Below are positions 9,044 to 18,772 of a DNA stretch of 64,000 nucleotides, one piece after another. Source of the stretch: Spirochaetia bacterium. Its GTDB lineage: Bacteria; Spirochaetota; Leptospiria; Leptospirales; Leptonemataceae. A model generated the notes under the pieces. That model was not told the DNA's origin, did not search any database, and was given only the letters and a program-made list of their open reading frames with translations. The translations under genes were made by a program, and so were the position numbers. Where the stretch lies: assembly GCA_009885105.1 (NCBI GenBank), contig VFLI01000025.1, positions 1 to 64,000 on the forward strand. The letters are read 5' to 3'. Positions within the stretch are counted from its first letter, which is position 1; each line of letters starts with the position of its first letter.

Positions 9044-9972
9044 ATTGTCCTCCTTCCGAATGCCGGAGCGTATCTTCGCAGAAAGGCATTTACGATATTC
9101 GAGTATCCCTTGAAATTCACATTCACGGACCGGCAGTGCGCCGCATTCCAGTCTGTGATGTGCACTTCTTTCCGGTTGTGACGCACGGCGGCAAATACTT
9201 CTTCAGAATAATGATAGTCCAGCGTTTCATCCTGCCGTGAATGAATCAGAAGAATGGGAGGCTGAATCAGCGAAGCGGCCGCGCCCGGCGAAACGTCATC
9301 GGGTTGAAAACCGGCTCTCCAGCGGACAATCTTGACCGTCAGCGGATACAGAAGAAGAATCGGTTTGCCGTATTTCGCGGCGCCGTTCACCCGGAGCAGC
9401 CTGTCAAAACTGGCAAAGGGAGAATCGGCGATGATAAAAGCGATATCGGGCATGATCGCGGCTGCCTGAAGACTGATGGCAGCTCCCATAGATTCGCCCA
9501 GTATGCCTATCGATTTCAACGGCAGACGGCTTTTTCTTGTCAGCCACAGGGCGGCCTTCTGCAGATCGTATTTTTCATTAAATCCCCAGGTGGCGAATTC
9601 ACCGGTGCTTTCTCCGTGTCGCCGGGCATCGTACATCAGAAGGTCGCATCCTTTCACCCAGAATATGGGTCCGTATTTCAGCACGCCCTCGCGTCTTCCC
9701 CTGTGGCCGTGGTGCAGAATCACGGCACAGCCGGCTTTTCGCGGATTGGAAAAGAACCATCCGGCAAGCCGGGTATCGCCGTTCTGGATCGTGATATTTT
9801 CAGGCGCCGGAAGACCGGCCTGTGAAGGACTGTGAATCGTTGTGGTTTCTATTTCTTCAGCCTGCGACTTTACCTGGAAAGTTATGACCTCGCCGGAAAA
9901 GAACAGACAGAGCGAACAGTACAGGAACAGCAGAGAAAGTCCGAGAGCAATGTAATTGCCGGGTTTTTTCAT
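9040..9972 (-). CDS. Membrane-anchored alpha/beta-hydrolase
   Basis: This 310-residue protein has one N-terminal hydrophobic segment (about 8-28) and an extracytoplasmic alpha/beta-hydrolase domain. The oxyanion region is LHHGHRGRR, the nucleophile elbow is GESMGAA, and the acid and base are probably the Asp in HSRQDETLD and the His in NAAHCRS. It resembles serine hydrolases of the BAAT/DUF1100 or bem46-like type. It is first in the leftward set with the HAD lipoprotein, so both probably act on related substrates at the envelope. Substrate unknown. Confidence 0.82.
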   Translation of the reverse strand: MKKPGNYIALGLSLLFLYCSLCLFFSGEVITFQVKSQAEEIETTTIHSPSQAGLPAPENITIQNGDTRLAGWFFSNPRKAGCAVILHHGHRGRREGVLKYGPIFWVKGCDLLMYDARRHGESTGEFATWGFNEKYDLQKAALWLTRKSRLPLKSIGILGESMGAAISLQAAAIMPDIAFIIADSPFASFDRLLRVNGAAKYGKPILLLYPLTVKIVRWRAGFQPDDVSPGAAASLIQPPILLIHSRQDETLDYHYSEEVFAAVRHNRKEVHITDWNAAHCRSVNVNFKGYSNIVNAFLRRYAPAFGRRTM

Positions 9973-10034
9973 AGGGAATATTCCGGTCCGATGCCGTTGG
10001 CGGTCAACAATGAAAAAACATAAAACGAAGACTT

Positions 10035-10108
10035 AACCGCAAATAGACGCGAATGAACGCTAATTTTGTATTTTCTTGATTCGCAGCCATTGGCGTTCAT
10101 TCGCGGTT
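10035..10108. repeat. Imperfect inverted repeat with AACCGC ends
   Basis: The left arm AACCGC...GCGAATGAACGC pairs with the right arm GCGTTCATTCGCGGTT around a T-rich centre. The arms are imperfect (a 5-base insertion on the left). It lies between the divergent-from-nothing 5' end of the hydrolase and the 3' end of a CNB gene. Similar ACCGC- or CCACAGAGACGC-bounded palindromes occur elsewhere in the window. Confidence 0.65.
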
Positions 10109-10136
10109 ATGCCTCTTAAAGGATGTATTCCTTCTA

Positions 10137-11009
10137 TTAGAAACTCTGCTGGCTGAGAATATTCAAATCCAGCGTTTCAAAATCTATGCGTCTCTGTTCG
10201 ATTCTAAGGGCCAGCGTGCGCAGCAGCTTCAGACTCCAGCGCGGGTGAAGCTGGAAAAGCATATGAAAATTTTCAGGAAGAAATACCAGGGCCGTTACTT
10301 TTGTGAGGGCCTGCACATCCGCGGAGCGGGGATGACCGTCAAACTGCGCCATCTCGCCAGCCATATCGCCGTGCGAAAGCGTGTCAATTTTTCTTTTGTC
10401 CAGACCTTCATTGTGGAAAACATCCGCCTGGCCATCCAGCAGTATATACAGCTCTTTTGAGGAGTCTCCCTGCTTCATTAAGTAGTCGCCGGGTTCAAAG
10501 TTGCGCGATAGTTTTTCCACAAGGTGGGGCGGGAAAGAATCCTCATCGGCGAAAGACATTTCATAGAGAGCGTCTGTCAGTTCCGGCTGCGCAGCGCCGA
10601 TGTCGATTTCCGTTTCACGCTTGAACTCCGAATCCGTCACTTTCTGGTGAGAGTCGTATATACGAATGCGCCGGCTCATATCATAAATCGCCCTTCGCGC
10701 CAGCTCGGGATGTATGTTCATGGCGTTCAGAAAATCGTTTCCATCCCATACGACATAATGCGAGCCCGGATACACGCCCGCCGCGCCGGGGCGTGACTGT
10801 CCCAGCAGGAGATCTTCCAGTCCTATAAAGGAAACCGGATAATAATTTTCATAAAGTTTTCGGCTGGCGTTGAGCGACAATTTTCTCCGGCACTTGCCTT
10901 CCAGAAGCATTAAAATCCGGCTCGTACCGCTCTCTCTAAATTTGAGGACTGTCCGGTAGTTTTCCGCTTCCTCAAATACTCCCCTGCGTATGTATTTTTT
11001 GAACTCCAT
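10137..11009 (-). CDS. Double cyclic-nucleotide-binding-domain protein
   Basis: This 290-residue soluble protein has two CNB beta-rolls. The second (about 165-280) is well formed: GDYLMKQGDSSKELYILLDG, then a phosphate-binding cassette GEMAQFDGHPRSADVQA with the key Glu and Arg in place. The first (about 15-120) is degenerate. There is no helix-turn-helix, kinase or channel domain, so it is a stand-alone sensor or regulatory subunit acting on an unseen partner. The ATG at 11009 gives a sensible N-terminus. Of the separate CNB genes in this window it has the best ligand pocket. Confidence 0.85.
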   Translation of the reverse strand: MEFKKYIRRGVFEEAENYRTVLKFRESGTSRILMLLEGKCRRKLSLNASRKLYENYYPVSFIGLEDLLLGQSRPGAAGVYPGSHYVVWDGNDFLNAMNIHPELARRAIYDMSRRIRIYDSHQKVTDSEFKRETEIDIGAAQPELTDALYEMSFADEDSFPPHLVEKLSRNFEPGDYLMKQGDSSKELYILLDGQADVFHNEGLDKRKIDTLSHGDMAGEMAQFDGHPRSADVQALTKVTALVFLPENFHMLFQLHPRWSLKLLRTLALRIEQRRIDFETLDLNILSQQSF

Positions 11010-11169
11010 CCGCCACTATTATCAATCCCTTACAGACTCCGAATCTCTTTTTTTGCCCGCCTTTTGTTTTTTATTGAGGGACGCCTGTTTTTATTCAAAC
11101 TATGGGACATATTCAGCCGATTATGGTACAGTAGCGTCGTTAATATAAAAGACCTCACAGGTGATTCAA

Positions 11170-12066
11170 TTGGCACAAAATCAGGGTAAACTAATCAAAG
11201 AATTTCAGGACTATCTCCTCGTCGAAAAAGGTCTGAGCGAGAACTCCATTTTTTCGTATTCCTACGATCTAAAAAAATTCCACGAATACCTGACCCGGCA
11301 TGAAAAGGACTTCCTGGGAGTAAAAACCGACGATATTTCCAATTTTTTACGCGAACAGAAACGCAAGAAAATATCCAGCCGTACTCTTGCCCGGGCTGTT
11401 GCGGCGCTGCGGCAGTTCTACCGCTATCTGAAAGATGAAAAGCGTATGACTGTCAATCCGGCGGACAAAATCCAGACACCGGAAGTAAAAAAGCATCTGC
11501 CCGATTATCTAACCCTTCCGGAAATCGACGAGCTTTTTGGAAACATTCGTGAAGACGAACCCTATGAACTGCGTGACAAAGCTATTTTTGAGCTTCTCTA
11601 TTCAAGCGGACTGCGCATCTCTGAAGCCTGCAACCTGTTGATGGAAGACATCGATCTGGAGCAGATGTTTTTAACTGTCAGGGGCAAAGGCGGCCGAGAA
11701 CGGCTCGTTCCTTTCGGGGAAAAATCTTTAATAATACTGAGAAAATATCTGGAAACCGCGCGGGACGAAATCCTGAAAAGCCGGTTCAGCGACTACATGT
11801 TCATCAGCAAAAAGGGCGATTATTTGAATCGAAAATCAGTATGGCGGCTGTTGAAGAAGTATCTGAATCGCACAAATATCAAGAAGATTGTGACTCCTCA
11901 CACCTTCCGCCACAGCTTTGCCACTCATTTAATCGAAAACAACGCGGACCTGCGCAGCGTGCAGGAGCTTCTCGGTCATATCGATATTTCGACAACCCAG
12001 ATCTATACGCACCTGGCCAGCCGGACTCTGAAGGAAGTACACAAGAAGTTTCACCCGCGGGGATAA
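11170..12066 (+). CDS. xerD: Tyrosine recombinase XerD/XerC
   Basis: This site-specific recombinase of about 298 residues resolves chromosome dimers at dif. It has an N-terminal SAM-like domain (about 5-90) and a catalytic domain with all key residues: Arg in SGLRISEAC, Lys in GKGGRERLVP, HTFRHSFATHL (His and Arg), Gly-His in LLGHIDISTTQ, and the nucleophilic Tyr in QIYTH. The frame can start at GTG 11161, but TTG 11170 lies behind an AGGTGA site and is preferred. XerD is closer than XerC by the N-terminal pattern. No integrase-type cargo lies nearby, so a housekeeping role is likely. Confidence 0.92.
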   Translation: MAQNQGKLIKEFQDYLLVEKGLSENSIFSYSYDLKKFHEYLTRHEKDFLGVKTDDISNFLREQKRKKISSRTLARAVAALRQFYRYLKDEKRMTVNPADKIQTPEVKKHLPDYLTLPEIDELFGNIREDEPYELRDKAIFELLYSSGLRISEACNLLMEDIDLEQMFLTVRGKGGRERLVPFGEKSLIILRKYLETARDEILKSRFSDYMFISKKGDYLNRKSVWRLLKKYLNRTNIKKIVTPHTFRHSFATHLIENNADLRSVQELLGHIDISTTQIYTHLASRTLKEVHKKFHPRG

Positions 12067-12069
12067 GAG

Positions 12070-12205
12070 TTTTTCACCGCAGAGACGCCAAGAGTGCTGG
12101 AAGGGAAAGTTTTTCATGCTGTTAATTAGAGTCCCGTCACACTTAGCCTCTTCTTCGCGTTTTCTCTTTTCTCCGCGTCCGCGGCGGCTTAGCGGTGAGT
12201 TTTCA
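12070..12205. repeat. Intergenic inverted repeat of the ACCGCAGAGACGC family
   Basis: After the xerD stop the sequence runs TTTTCACCGCAGAGACGCC and ends with a mirrored GCGGCTTAGCGGTGAGTTTTC near 12205. The middle is T/C-rich and non-coding. The same CACMRCAGAGACGC core begins the element at 16461-16640, so this is a copy of a dispersed repeat and not a lone terminator. Confidence 0.65.
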
Positions 12206-12270
12206 GGCTGTCTTTCCGAAACTCTCACTTGACTATAGGTACGTTCGATTGAAAATAGGCCCCGCCCGCT

Positions 12271-13842
12271 ATGAACTCAGCCATTGATAAATTTTTATCC
12301 AGATACAGCAGCTCTACTTTTGAAGAGAGGAGCCGGGCCCGGCTCCTGTTCAATTTTCTCGCAGTTCTTCTTCCGGTGTTTCCGGTAATTCTTGCTCTTC
12401 TGAATATTGTTTCAACGCGCGATATCTTCAGCGTTATCAATATCGTTATAGTGGCTGCAATAATTCTGCATATCGTATGCCTGGTTCTGCTTCGGACAGG
12501 GAATTACCATATAGCCGCGAATCTCTGGATTGTATCTCTTCTGTTCGGGCTGTTTATGAATTCGCGCAGCGTGATGAACGGCGAACATCCGGAAAGACTG
12601 ATCGGAAGCATGGCGATTTATTTTGTATTCATCGTATTTGCAACTTTATTCAGCAGGAAGAGAACTCTGATTCTGGTTTCCATATTTTCGCTGCTGGGTT
12701 CTGTATATTTAATAGCGCTCTCAGCGGCGATCAAGCCGGAGATAAAAAACATTCTGGTCATTGATTTCCTGGTGACTTTCGGATTCTCGGCATTTATTTC
12801 TGTGCTTATGAAACGTCTGAATGAGACGGCCGTGCGTCTGACGGATGAAGATTACAGACAGGTGAAGAACAACCTTCAGGAAATCAACAGGAAACTGGCG
12901 GCGTCGCTGCTGGAAACATCGCGCAGCCTGGATTCTGCCTCAACAGAAATGACTCTGAATTCAACGGAGCTGTCGGACAATCTCCAGGACCAGGCATCTT
13001 CGCTGGAAGAAATCTCCGCGACGATGGAAGAGCTGTCCTCAGGAACTGTGGCCATCAGCGAAACCACGGTCCGGCAGACTGACGATGTGACGGAGCTGGC
13101 GAAAGTCGTGCAGGATCTTTTTTCAACAATAAAAAATATAGAAAATAAAGTATTAAATACTGTAAATAAAATAAATCACATTTCCGAGCAGGCCAAATCC
13201 GGAGAGAAATATCTGGGAGAAATGAATCAGGGTATGTCGCAGATCAGCGAGTCTTCAAGCCAGATGCAGGACATACTGAGAATTATCAAGGATATTTCCG
13301 ACCGTGTGAATCTCCTGTCTCTCAATGCCGCTATTGAAGCGGCCCGTGCCGGGGACGCCGGCCGAGGCTTCGCAGTCGTCGCAGACGCCGTGTCCAAGCT
13401 GGCGGAGCAGACTTCGCTGAGTGTGAAAGATATCGACACTCTGATAAAAAAGAGCGATGCGGAAATACAGAAAGGCAGAAAGAATTCTGCGGACACGGTC
13501 GCCAATATCGGAGAGGTGATCCGGGGCGTCAGCGAGATGAGCGATATGATCGCCGCCGTGAATGAAAATCTTCTTTCCTTTGTAATGGCTCAGGAAACCG
13601 CCAGAGCACGCGCGGAAAACGTGCGAGCCCGCGCCGAAGAAATCAGTATCGCAACCAGAGAGCAGAAGGCGGCGGAAGCGGAAATTGTAAAATCTATTAC
13701 GTTCATCAACAATATTTTCCAGAAGAGCACATCCGGCGCGCGGGATCTTGCCGAGCAGTCGGAAAAAATCGCGAATCTGGCGGGAAATCTGCGGGTTCAG
13801 ATTACAAAAATTGAATCAGGCGAAAAAGGCGGGAAGGCGTAG
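12271..13842 (+). CDS. Methyl-accepting chemotaxis-type receptor with multi-helix membrane domain, no HAMP
   Basis: This 523-residue receptor begins with about six hydrophobic helices (about 24-180) and no periplasmic sensor domain. It passes straight to the long coiled-coil signalling domain without a HAMP linker. The hairpin tip is conserved: [18 protein letters not shown], then [17 protein letters not shown], which contacts CheA/CheW. Such receptors probably sense ligand or lipid state inside the membrane. It converges with the HAD gene at 13852, nine bases away. No methylation enzymes are nearby. Confidence 0.9.
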   Translation: MNSAIDKFLSRYSSSTFEERSRARLLFNFLAVLLPVFPVILALLNIVSTRDIFSVINIVIVAAIILHIVCLVLLRTGNYHIAANLWIVSLLFGLFMNSRSVMNGEHPERLIGSMAIYFVFIVFATLFSRKRTLILVSIFSLLGSVYLIALSAAIKPEIKNILVIDFLVTFGFSAFISVLMKRLNETAVRLTDEDYRQVKNNLQEINRKLAASLLETSRSLDSASTEMTLNSTELSDNLQDQASSLEEISATMEELSSGTVAISETTVRQTDDVTELAKVVQDLFSTIKNIENKVLNTVNKINHISEQAKSGEKYLGEMNQGMSQISESSSQMQDILRIIKDISDRVNLLSLNAAIEAARAGDAGRGFAVVADAVSKLAEQTSLSVKDIDTLIKKSDAEIQKGRKNSADTVANIGEVIRGVSEMSDMIAAVNENLLSFVMAQETARARAENVRARAEEISIATREQKAAEAEIVKSITFINNIFQKSTSGARDLAEQSEKIANLAGNLRVQITKIESGEKGGKA

Positions 13843-13851
13843 TATCCTCCG

Positions 13852-14538
13852 TCACTCCACCACGGCAATCTGCACAGCCACAATCGAATTGCGCCCCCCT
13901 TCGAGATTGTCCAGTTCCCGCGCCAGATACTCCGAGATTACTTTTCTGTATTCCGATTCCGTGTAGTATAGAAAGATTTTTTCAAATATGCCCTCCGGAT
14001 TCGCAGCAGACGATTTTATTTTTTTCAGCATCGATGCCAGCAGGCGGAACTTAATCTCAATATTTTTTTCAGGCGCGGATGAAATCGGTTCGTACGGCGG
14101 CGAGAGATGGCGCGCATTGAGGAAAGGATTGGGCAGAGGCGTATTTTTTTCTTCCACATCGGGTATGTTCTGGGTGATTTCCCAGAGATCTCTGTACGAC
14201 CGGCAGGAAAGAAAAAACAGCTCATGTTTGCGCGAGATATGATTGCGGGCTGCTTTCTTCAGAATCTGCAGAGGCAGAATATTTTCTCCCGTATCTTCTC
14301 TCTTTTTTAAATAATGATACTCATTCAGCACGAAGTATTCATTCAGTTTTGCGTCCGGATTTTTGGCCAGAATCGACTCGAAAATAGCGCAGGCCTGCGG
14401 CCAGTTTACACGGGAGCCCAGCACTCCGGCATGGGGATTGTTCACTTTCCACTGTGAATCGGGTTGAAATATAACCCCGTCAAAATCAAAAATTGCCGCC
14501 GATGGATTTTCAGCCATATTGCTGGTATACACGTTCAT
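13852..14538 (-). CDS. HAD-like protein of unknown substrate
   Basis: The protein carries the HAD motif I AIFDFDGVIFQ close to its N-terminus and a later segment FFLSCRSYRDLW that could hold the motif II serine. The other motifs are not clear, so catalysis is uncertain. The open frame extends to 14721, but that part overlaps the divergent symporter gene and looks non-coding. I use the ATG at 14538; the one at 14517 (AENPSAAIFDFDG) is also possible, and neither has a good ribosome site. It may bind or hydrolyse a phosphorylated metabolite. Confidence 0.65.
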   Translation of the reverse strand: MNVYTSNMAENPSAAIFDFDGVIFQPDSQWKVNNPHAGVLGSRVNWPQACAIFESILAKNPDAKLNEYFVLNEYHYLKKREDTGENILPLQILKKAARNHISRKHELFFLSCRSYRDLWEITQNIPDVEEKNTPLPNPFLNARHLSPPYEPISSAPEKNIEIKFRLLASMLKKIKSSAANPEGIFEKIFLYYTESEYRKVISEYLARELDNLEGGRNSIVAVQIAVVE

Positions 14539-14628
14539 GACAGGAAGAATAATGCAACCATAAAACAACCGGGGCGGGTGAATGCGGTTCTGATTTACAG
14601 AATTGGCGGTTAGCCAGCCTTTGACCGG

Positions 14629-16440
14629 ATGCAATTGCATTTCTGGGATTTCGCGGTCGTCGCGGTTTATTTCATTCTCAGCTTCGGCTTCGGGCTGGCA
14701 TTCAGCCGCACAGCCGGGCATTCTCTTTCAGAATATTTTTTATCCGGCCGCAAAGTTCCCTGGTGGCTGGCCGGCACGGGGATGGTGGCCACGACTTTTG
14801 CGGCGGACACTCCGCTGTTTGTGGCCGGCATTGTCGGCCAGAACGGAATTGCCTCCAACTGGATATGGTGGTGTTCGGCATCGGGCGGGATGCTGACCGT
14901 TTTCTTTTTTGCCAGACTCTGGCGGAGGGCCGGCATACTTACCGATCTGGAGTTCATTGAACTTCGCTACAGCGGAAAATCGGCGGCAGTTCTGCGCGGA
15001 TTCAAGGCAGTGTACTTCGGTCTGTTCATGAACTGTGTGATAATCGGCTGGGTGAATCTGGCCATGATGAAAATATTGGCAGGTCTTTTTCCTTCCATCG
15101 ATCCGCGAATTGGACTTGTGGCCGCGGCATCCATAACCGTGCTCTATGTCTCGATGTCCGGGCTCTGGGGAGTTGCAGTGGCGGATGCTTTTCAGTTCAT
15201 CGTTGCGATGACCGGCTGCATCGTGCTTGCCGTATTCGCCGTCAACAGACCGGAAATTTCAGAACACGGCGGACTGGCGGCTCTTCTGCCGGCGCATGTG
15301 TTCGATTTTGTGCCGCAGTTCGATTTCTCATCGACCGCCGTGTCCTCTTCCTCCGGCGCGGCCGCCGCTTCCGGCGGCTCTGCAATGCCCGGTGTGTATC
15401 GCATGCCTCTGATGTTTTTTGCCGCTTTTATCGGCGTGCAGTGGTGGGCGTCCTGGTATCCGGGAGCGGAGCCGGGCGGCGGGGGCTATATTTCTCAGAG
15501 AATCATGTCGGCCCGCGATGAAAAGAGCGGTTTATTGGCGACTCTCTGGTTCGTCATCGCCCATTACTGCGTCCGATCCTGGCCCTGGATCATGGCCGGG
15601 CTTGCGGCTCTTGTGCTGTATCCGAATCTGGCGGCCAATCAGAAAGAGGACGGCTATGTATTTCTCATGCGCGATGTGCTGCCTTCGCCGTACCGCGGCC
15701 TGCTGCTTGCGGCTTTTTTCGGAGCGTACATGTCGACGCTGTCCACTCAGCTGAACTGGGGTTCGAGTTATATAATCAATGATCTGTATAAAAGATTTAT
15801 TAGAAAAGAAAAATCAGAAAAGCACTATGTCGCCGTGGCCAGAATTTTCACATTTGTCGCTCTGTTTATTTCTCTGTTGATCACATTTTACGCGCTGAGC
15901 TCCATTAAGGAAGCCTGGGAATTTGTGCTCGAGTTCTCAGCGGGCAGCGGATTTGTCCTGATCATGCGCTGGTACTGGTGGAGATTGAACGCTGTGTCTG
16001 AAATAGTATCGATCCTCACACCGCTTCTGGCCGGGGTCGTCATACGTTTTGTTCTGCCGTTTGCCGCGCCGGGATTGAAGCTTCCCGTTTTCCCGGAAAG
16101 TCTCTTTGTCATTGTGCCGATAACTCTCGTCTGCACGATCGCTGCCGCGTATCTGACGGATCCGGTTGAAAAATCGAAGCTGGTGAATTTTTACTCCGTG
16201 GTCAGGCCGGGCGGGCCGGGCTGGACTCTGTTTCGAAATGAATCGGGAATTCCAGGCGGCAAATTGGGAGCTCTTTTTCTCGGCTGGATTTCTGGAACGA
16301 TTCTGGTATATTCGATTCTCTTCTTAATCGGTTCGATAATTCTCGGGAAGTCATCCAGCATTCCGGTCTACGGGATTTCGGCGATTGTCAGCGGCCTGAT
16401 AGTTTATCTTTCCGTGCGAGCTGAATTTCGCCGGGACTAG
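14629..16440 (+). CDS. Sodium:solute symporter (SSS family), long sugar-type
   Basis: This 603-residue membrane protein has about 14 hydrophobic helices and SSS signatures: HSLSEYFLSGRKVPWWLAG, GMVATTFAADTP, SMSGLWGVAVADAFQF and the C-terminal-half motif AAFFGAYMSTLSTQLNWGSS. The length and the extra C-terminal helices are typical of the Na+/sugar subgroup. An alpha-galactosidase gene follows on the same strand 233 bases later, so uptake of a galactoside or its product is a reasonable inference. A short Ala/Ser/Gly-rich loop near residues 240-255 is low-complexity. Confidence 0.9.
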   Translation: MQLHFWDFAVVAVYFILSFGFGLAFSRTAGHSLSEYFLSGRKVPWWLAGTGMVATTFAADTPLFVAGIVGQNGIASNWIWWCSASGGMLTVFFFARLWRRAGILTDLEFIELRYSGKSAAVLRGFKAVYFGLFMNCVIIGWVNLAMMKILAGLFPSIDPRIGLVAAASITVLYVSMSGLWGVAVADAFQFIVAMTGCIVLAVFAVNRPEISEHGGLAALLPAHVFDFVPQFDFSSTAVSSSSGAAAASGGSAMPGVYRMPLMFFAAFIGVQWWASWYPGAEPGGGGYISQRIMSARDEKSGLLATLWFVIAHYCVRSWPWIMAGLAALVLYPNLAANQKEDGYVFLMRDVLPSPYRGLLLAAFFGAYMSTLSTQLNWGSSYIINDLYKRFIRKEKSEKHYVAVARIFTFVALFISLLITFYALSSIKEAWEFVLEFSAGSGFVLIMRWYWWRLNAVSEIVSILTPLLAGVVIRFVLPFAAPGLKLPVFPESLFVIVPITLVCTIAAAYLTDPVEKSKLVNFYSVVRPGGPGWTLFRNESGIPGGKLGALFLGWISGTILVYSILFLIGSIILGKSSSIPVYGISAIVSGLIVYLSVRAEFRRD

Positions 16441-16460
16441 AAACTCAATCAAGTGTCAGA

Positions 16461-16640
16461 AAACAGGATTAACAGGATGTTCAGGATAAGATTCACCACA
16501 GAGACGCGGAGCACACAGAGGATGAGTAAAGAAAAATAATTTGAAAATCATTGAGTGTTGCGGAATACTTACCGGGCACCATATAATTTTCCTCTGCTAC
16601 CTTTCTCCCCCGGTCTCTGCGGCTCGGAAGTGAAATTTTC
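16461..16640. repeat. Composite intergenic repeat: AACAGGAT tract plus CCACAGAGACGC palindrome
   Basis: The segment starts with iterated AACAGGATTAACAGGATGTTCAGGAT units, continues with ATTCACCACAGAGACGCGG, and ends with a mirrored CCGGTCTCTGCGGCTCGGAAGTGAA. It fills the gap between the symporter and the alpha-galactosidase. The first half matches a tract inside flhB (23703-23801) and the second half matches the element at 12070, so two repeat families appear to be joined here. Confidence 0.7.
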
Positions 16641-16673
16641 TTTACAGGAATCCTTAACACATAAAAATACTCC

Positions 16674-18677
16674 ATGCTTCTTTACGATGATGCCAGCGTT
16701 ATTTTGAAATATCGGCTTCTTCCGGAGGGTCCGATTCAAACTGCCAGATTCAGCCGCATCGGCCAGGACGGAGATTCTTCCGACGGCTGCTTTCGCCTCA
16801 CGTGGAAGGAGCAGGATAAGGAGCTCAAACCGACTCTGCGACACAGCGGTCTGGAAGATTATTATCTGGAGACTCTCGAACTCTGTGTCTCAGATGTAGA
16901 CGAAGGCGTACGACCCGACCGGGATATGCCGGCCTTCTGTCATTACAGAGTTTTTCAAAATGGATTTCAATCCTGGAGCCGTACCGGTATGCTTACATCC
17001 AGAGATGCAGATGCGCCCTGCCGTCTTCTCTGGAAGCACGATATGGATGAAAATCCGGAAAGTCCTTTTTTCAGCCGGCTGGGAACACGCCTGCCTCTGG
17101 CGCCTCTTCCTGCGCCCGGAAAATTTCATTCGGATTTTCTGCTGGGTCTGGAAGGCCGGCACGAAGAAGGTCATTTTTACTGTCTTTTCTTTGCGTCGTC
17201 TCCAGGCGATCAGTCGGTTCGATACCGCATTTTTCTGGATCCAGAGTCGGCGCGCCTGAACGAGCTGGCGCTGATCTGGGATTTTAACGGAGCATTGTTT
17301 CGCCGGCACTCCATAAACGCCCTGACTCCCGTGAAATGGAATGTCTCTTTTTTCACTCTGGGAAAAAACAGGCCGGCCGATGCGCACCGCAGTCTGCCGC
17401 GCAAATCATTCGCGGAGCTCATGAGCGTCACGATGGAAACCATGAAGAAGAGTTTTGGCGGAGGGCAGGGGCGCGCAGTACGGGGCTGGTGTTCCTGGTA
17501 TCATTATTACAACAAAATCAGTCAGGATATTATTCTGGAGAACCTGGACAAAGTTAAAAAGAACAATCTTAAGATCGACGTCTTCCAGATCGATGACGGC
17601 TATCAAAAAAATATCGGGGATTGGCTTGAAACAAACAGAATGTTTCTATCCGGCATGAAATATCTGGCTGACAGAATTCGAAACGAGGGCATAAACGCAG
17701 GAATCTGGCTGGCTCCAACACTGGCCCGGCCTGATTCGGATCTCTGCCGGAATCAGAATGAAATGATTCTGTGCGATCATGCCGGAGAGCCCGTAAGCGC
17801 GCTTTTCAATCCTCTCTGGGGCGGGGACACGCTCTGCCTGGATACAACGCATCCGCGCACGGAAGAGTACATTTCAGAGGTGATACACACGCTTGTGTCC
17901 TGGGGCTATAATTTCTTGAAATTGGATTTCATGTTCGCAGCGTCTTTTCGCGGAGCCCATCACGATCCCAGAACCACGGGGGCGGAAAGGCTGTCTCGTC
18001 TCTACAAACTCATCCGTCGCGCTGCGGGAAAAAAGACTTTCCTGCTCGGCTGCGGATCTCCTCTATTTCCCGCCGTGGGAAAAGTGGACGCGATGCGAAT
18101 CAGCGTCGACGTGAATTCGATCTGGGACAGAAACTGGATGAAGACTCTTCTCAGGGACCGGAATTTCCCCACTGCGAAAGCAGCGCTGCAGAATGCAATC
18201 ACCCGCAGCGCCATGCACGGGAGATTCTGGATCAACGATCCTGACTGTCTGATGGTCCGGGAGAAAAAAACAGAATTGAATGAACGACAGGTGTATCTTC
18301 TGGCCTCCGTGATGTGTCTGTCCGGCGGAATGCTTCTGGTAAGCGATGATCTGTCGACGCTCAGCCCGCAGCGCCTGATTATTCTGAAGAAAGCCTTCGA
18401 CCTTGTGCAGCAGTGTTCCAGACATGCCTCAAGCGCTCTTGGGCTGATGGATGAAGAATTCCCATTGGGACTGTACAATCCTGCAGGCTACCTGGGCATC
18501 TGGAATCCCAGTGATCGTCCCCGTAAAGTTGTGGTGGAAATACCGGCAGCTGTCTCATCCGCTTCATTGAAAAAAGCGAGGGATTACTGGACCGTTGTTC
18601 CCGTCGCCTGGGAGATACAGGGGCATCACATTTCCCTGCCTCTGGCGCCGTTCGAGAGTATTGTCGCCGTACTGTAA
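16674..18677 (+). CDS. Alpha-galactosidase, glycoside hydrolase family 36 type
   Basis: This 667-residue cytoplasmic enzyme without a signal peptide should release alpha-galactose from oligosaccharides such as melibiose or raffinose, or act on a related glycoside. It has an N-terminal beta-sandwich (about 1-250), a TIM barrel beginning VRGWCSWYHYY, and a C-terminal beta domain (about 590-667). The retaining nucleophile is the Asp in FLKLDFMFA, and the acid/base is probably the Asp in RISVDVNSIW. IDDGYQ and the Trp in GIWLAP are also typical. With the upstream symporter it suggests an uptake-and-hydrolysis pair. Confidence 0.88.
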   Translation: MLLYDDASVILKYRLLPEGPIQTARFSRIGQDGDSSDGCFRLTWKEQDKELKPTLRHSGLEDYYLETLELCVSDVDEGVRPDRDMPAFCHYRVFQNGFQSWSRTGMLTSRDADAPCRLLWKHDMDENPESPFFSRLGTRLPLAPLPAPGKFHSDFLLGLEGRHEEGHFYCLFFASSPGDQSVRYRIFLDPESARLNELALIWDFNGALFRRHSINALTPVKWNVSFFTLGKNRPADAHRSLPRKSFAELMSVTMETMKKSFGGGQGRAVRGWCSWYHYYNKISQDIILENLDKVKKNNLKIDVFQIDDGYQKNIGDWLETNRMFLSGMKYLADRIRNEGINAGIWLAPTLARPDSDLCRNQNEMILCDHAGEPVSALFNPLWGGDTLCLDTTHPRTEEYISEVIHTLVSWGYNFLKLDFMFAASFRGAHHDPRTTGAERLSRLYKLIRRAAGKKTFLLGCGSPLFPAVGKVDAMRISVDVNSIWDRNWMKTLLRDRNFPTAKAALQNAITRSAMHGRFWINDPDCLMVREKKTELNERQVYLLASVMCLSGGMLLVSDDLSTLSPQRLIILKKAFDLVQQCSRHASSALGLMDEEFPLGLYNPAGYLGIWNPSDRPRKVVVEIPAAVSSASLKKARDYWTVVPVAWEIQGHHISLPLAPFESIVAVL

Positions 18678-18772
18678 GATTCCCAAAGAAGATGTTTCGC
18701 GCAGAGGCCGGGGAGAACGATGAGTGCGCAGCGGGTGTGAAGATGACAAAATCAATTAAAAACAACTATTAT

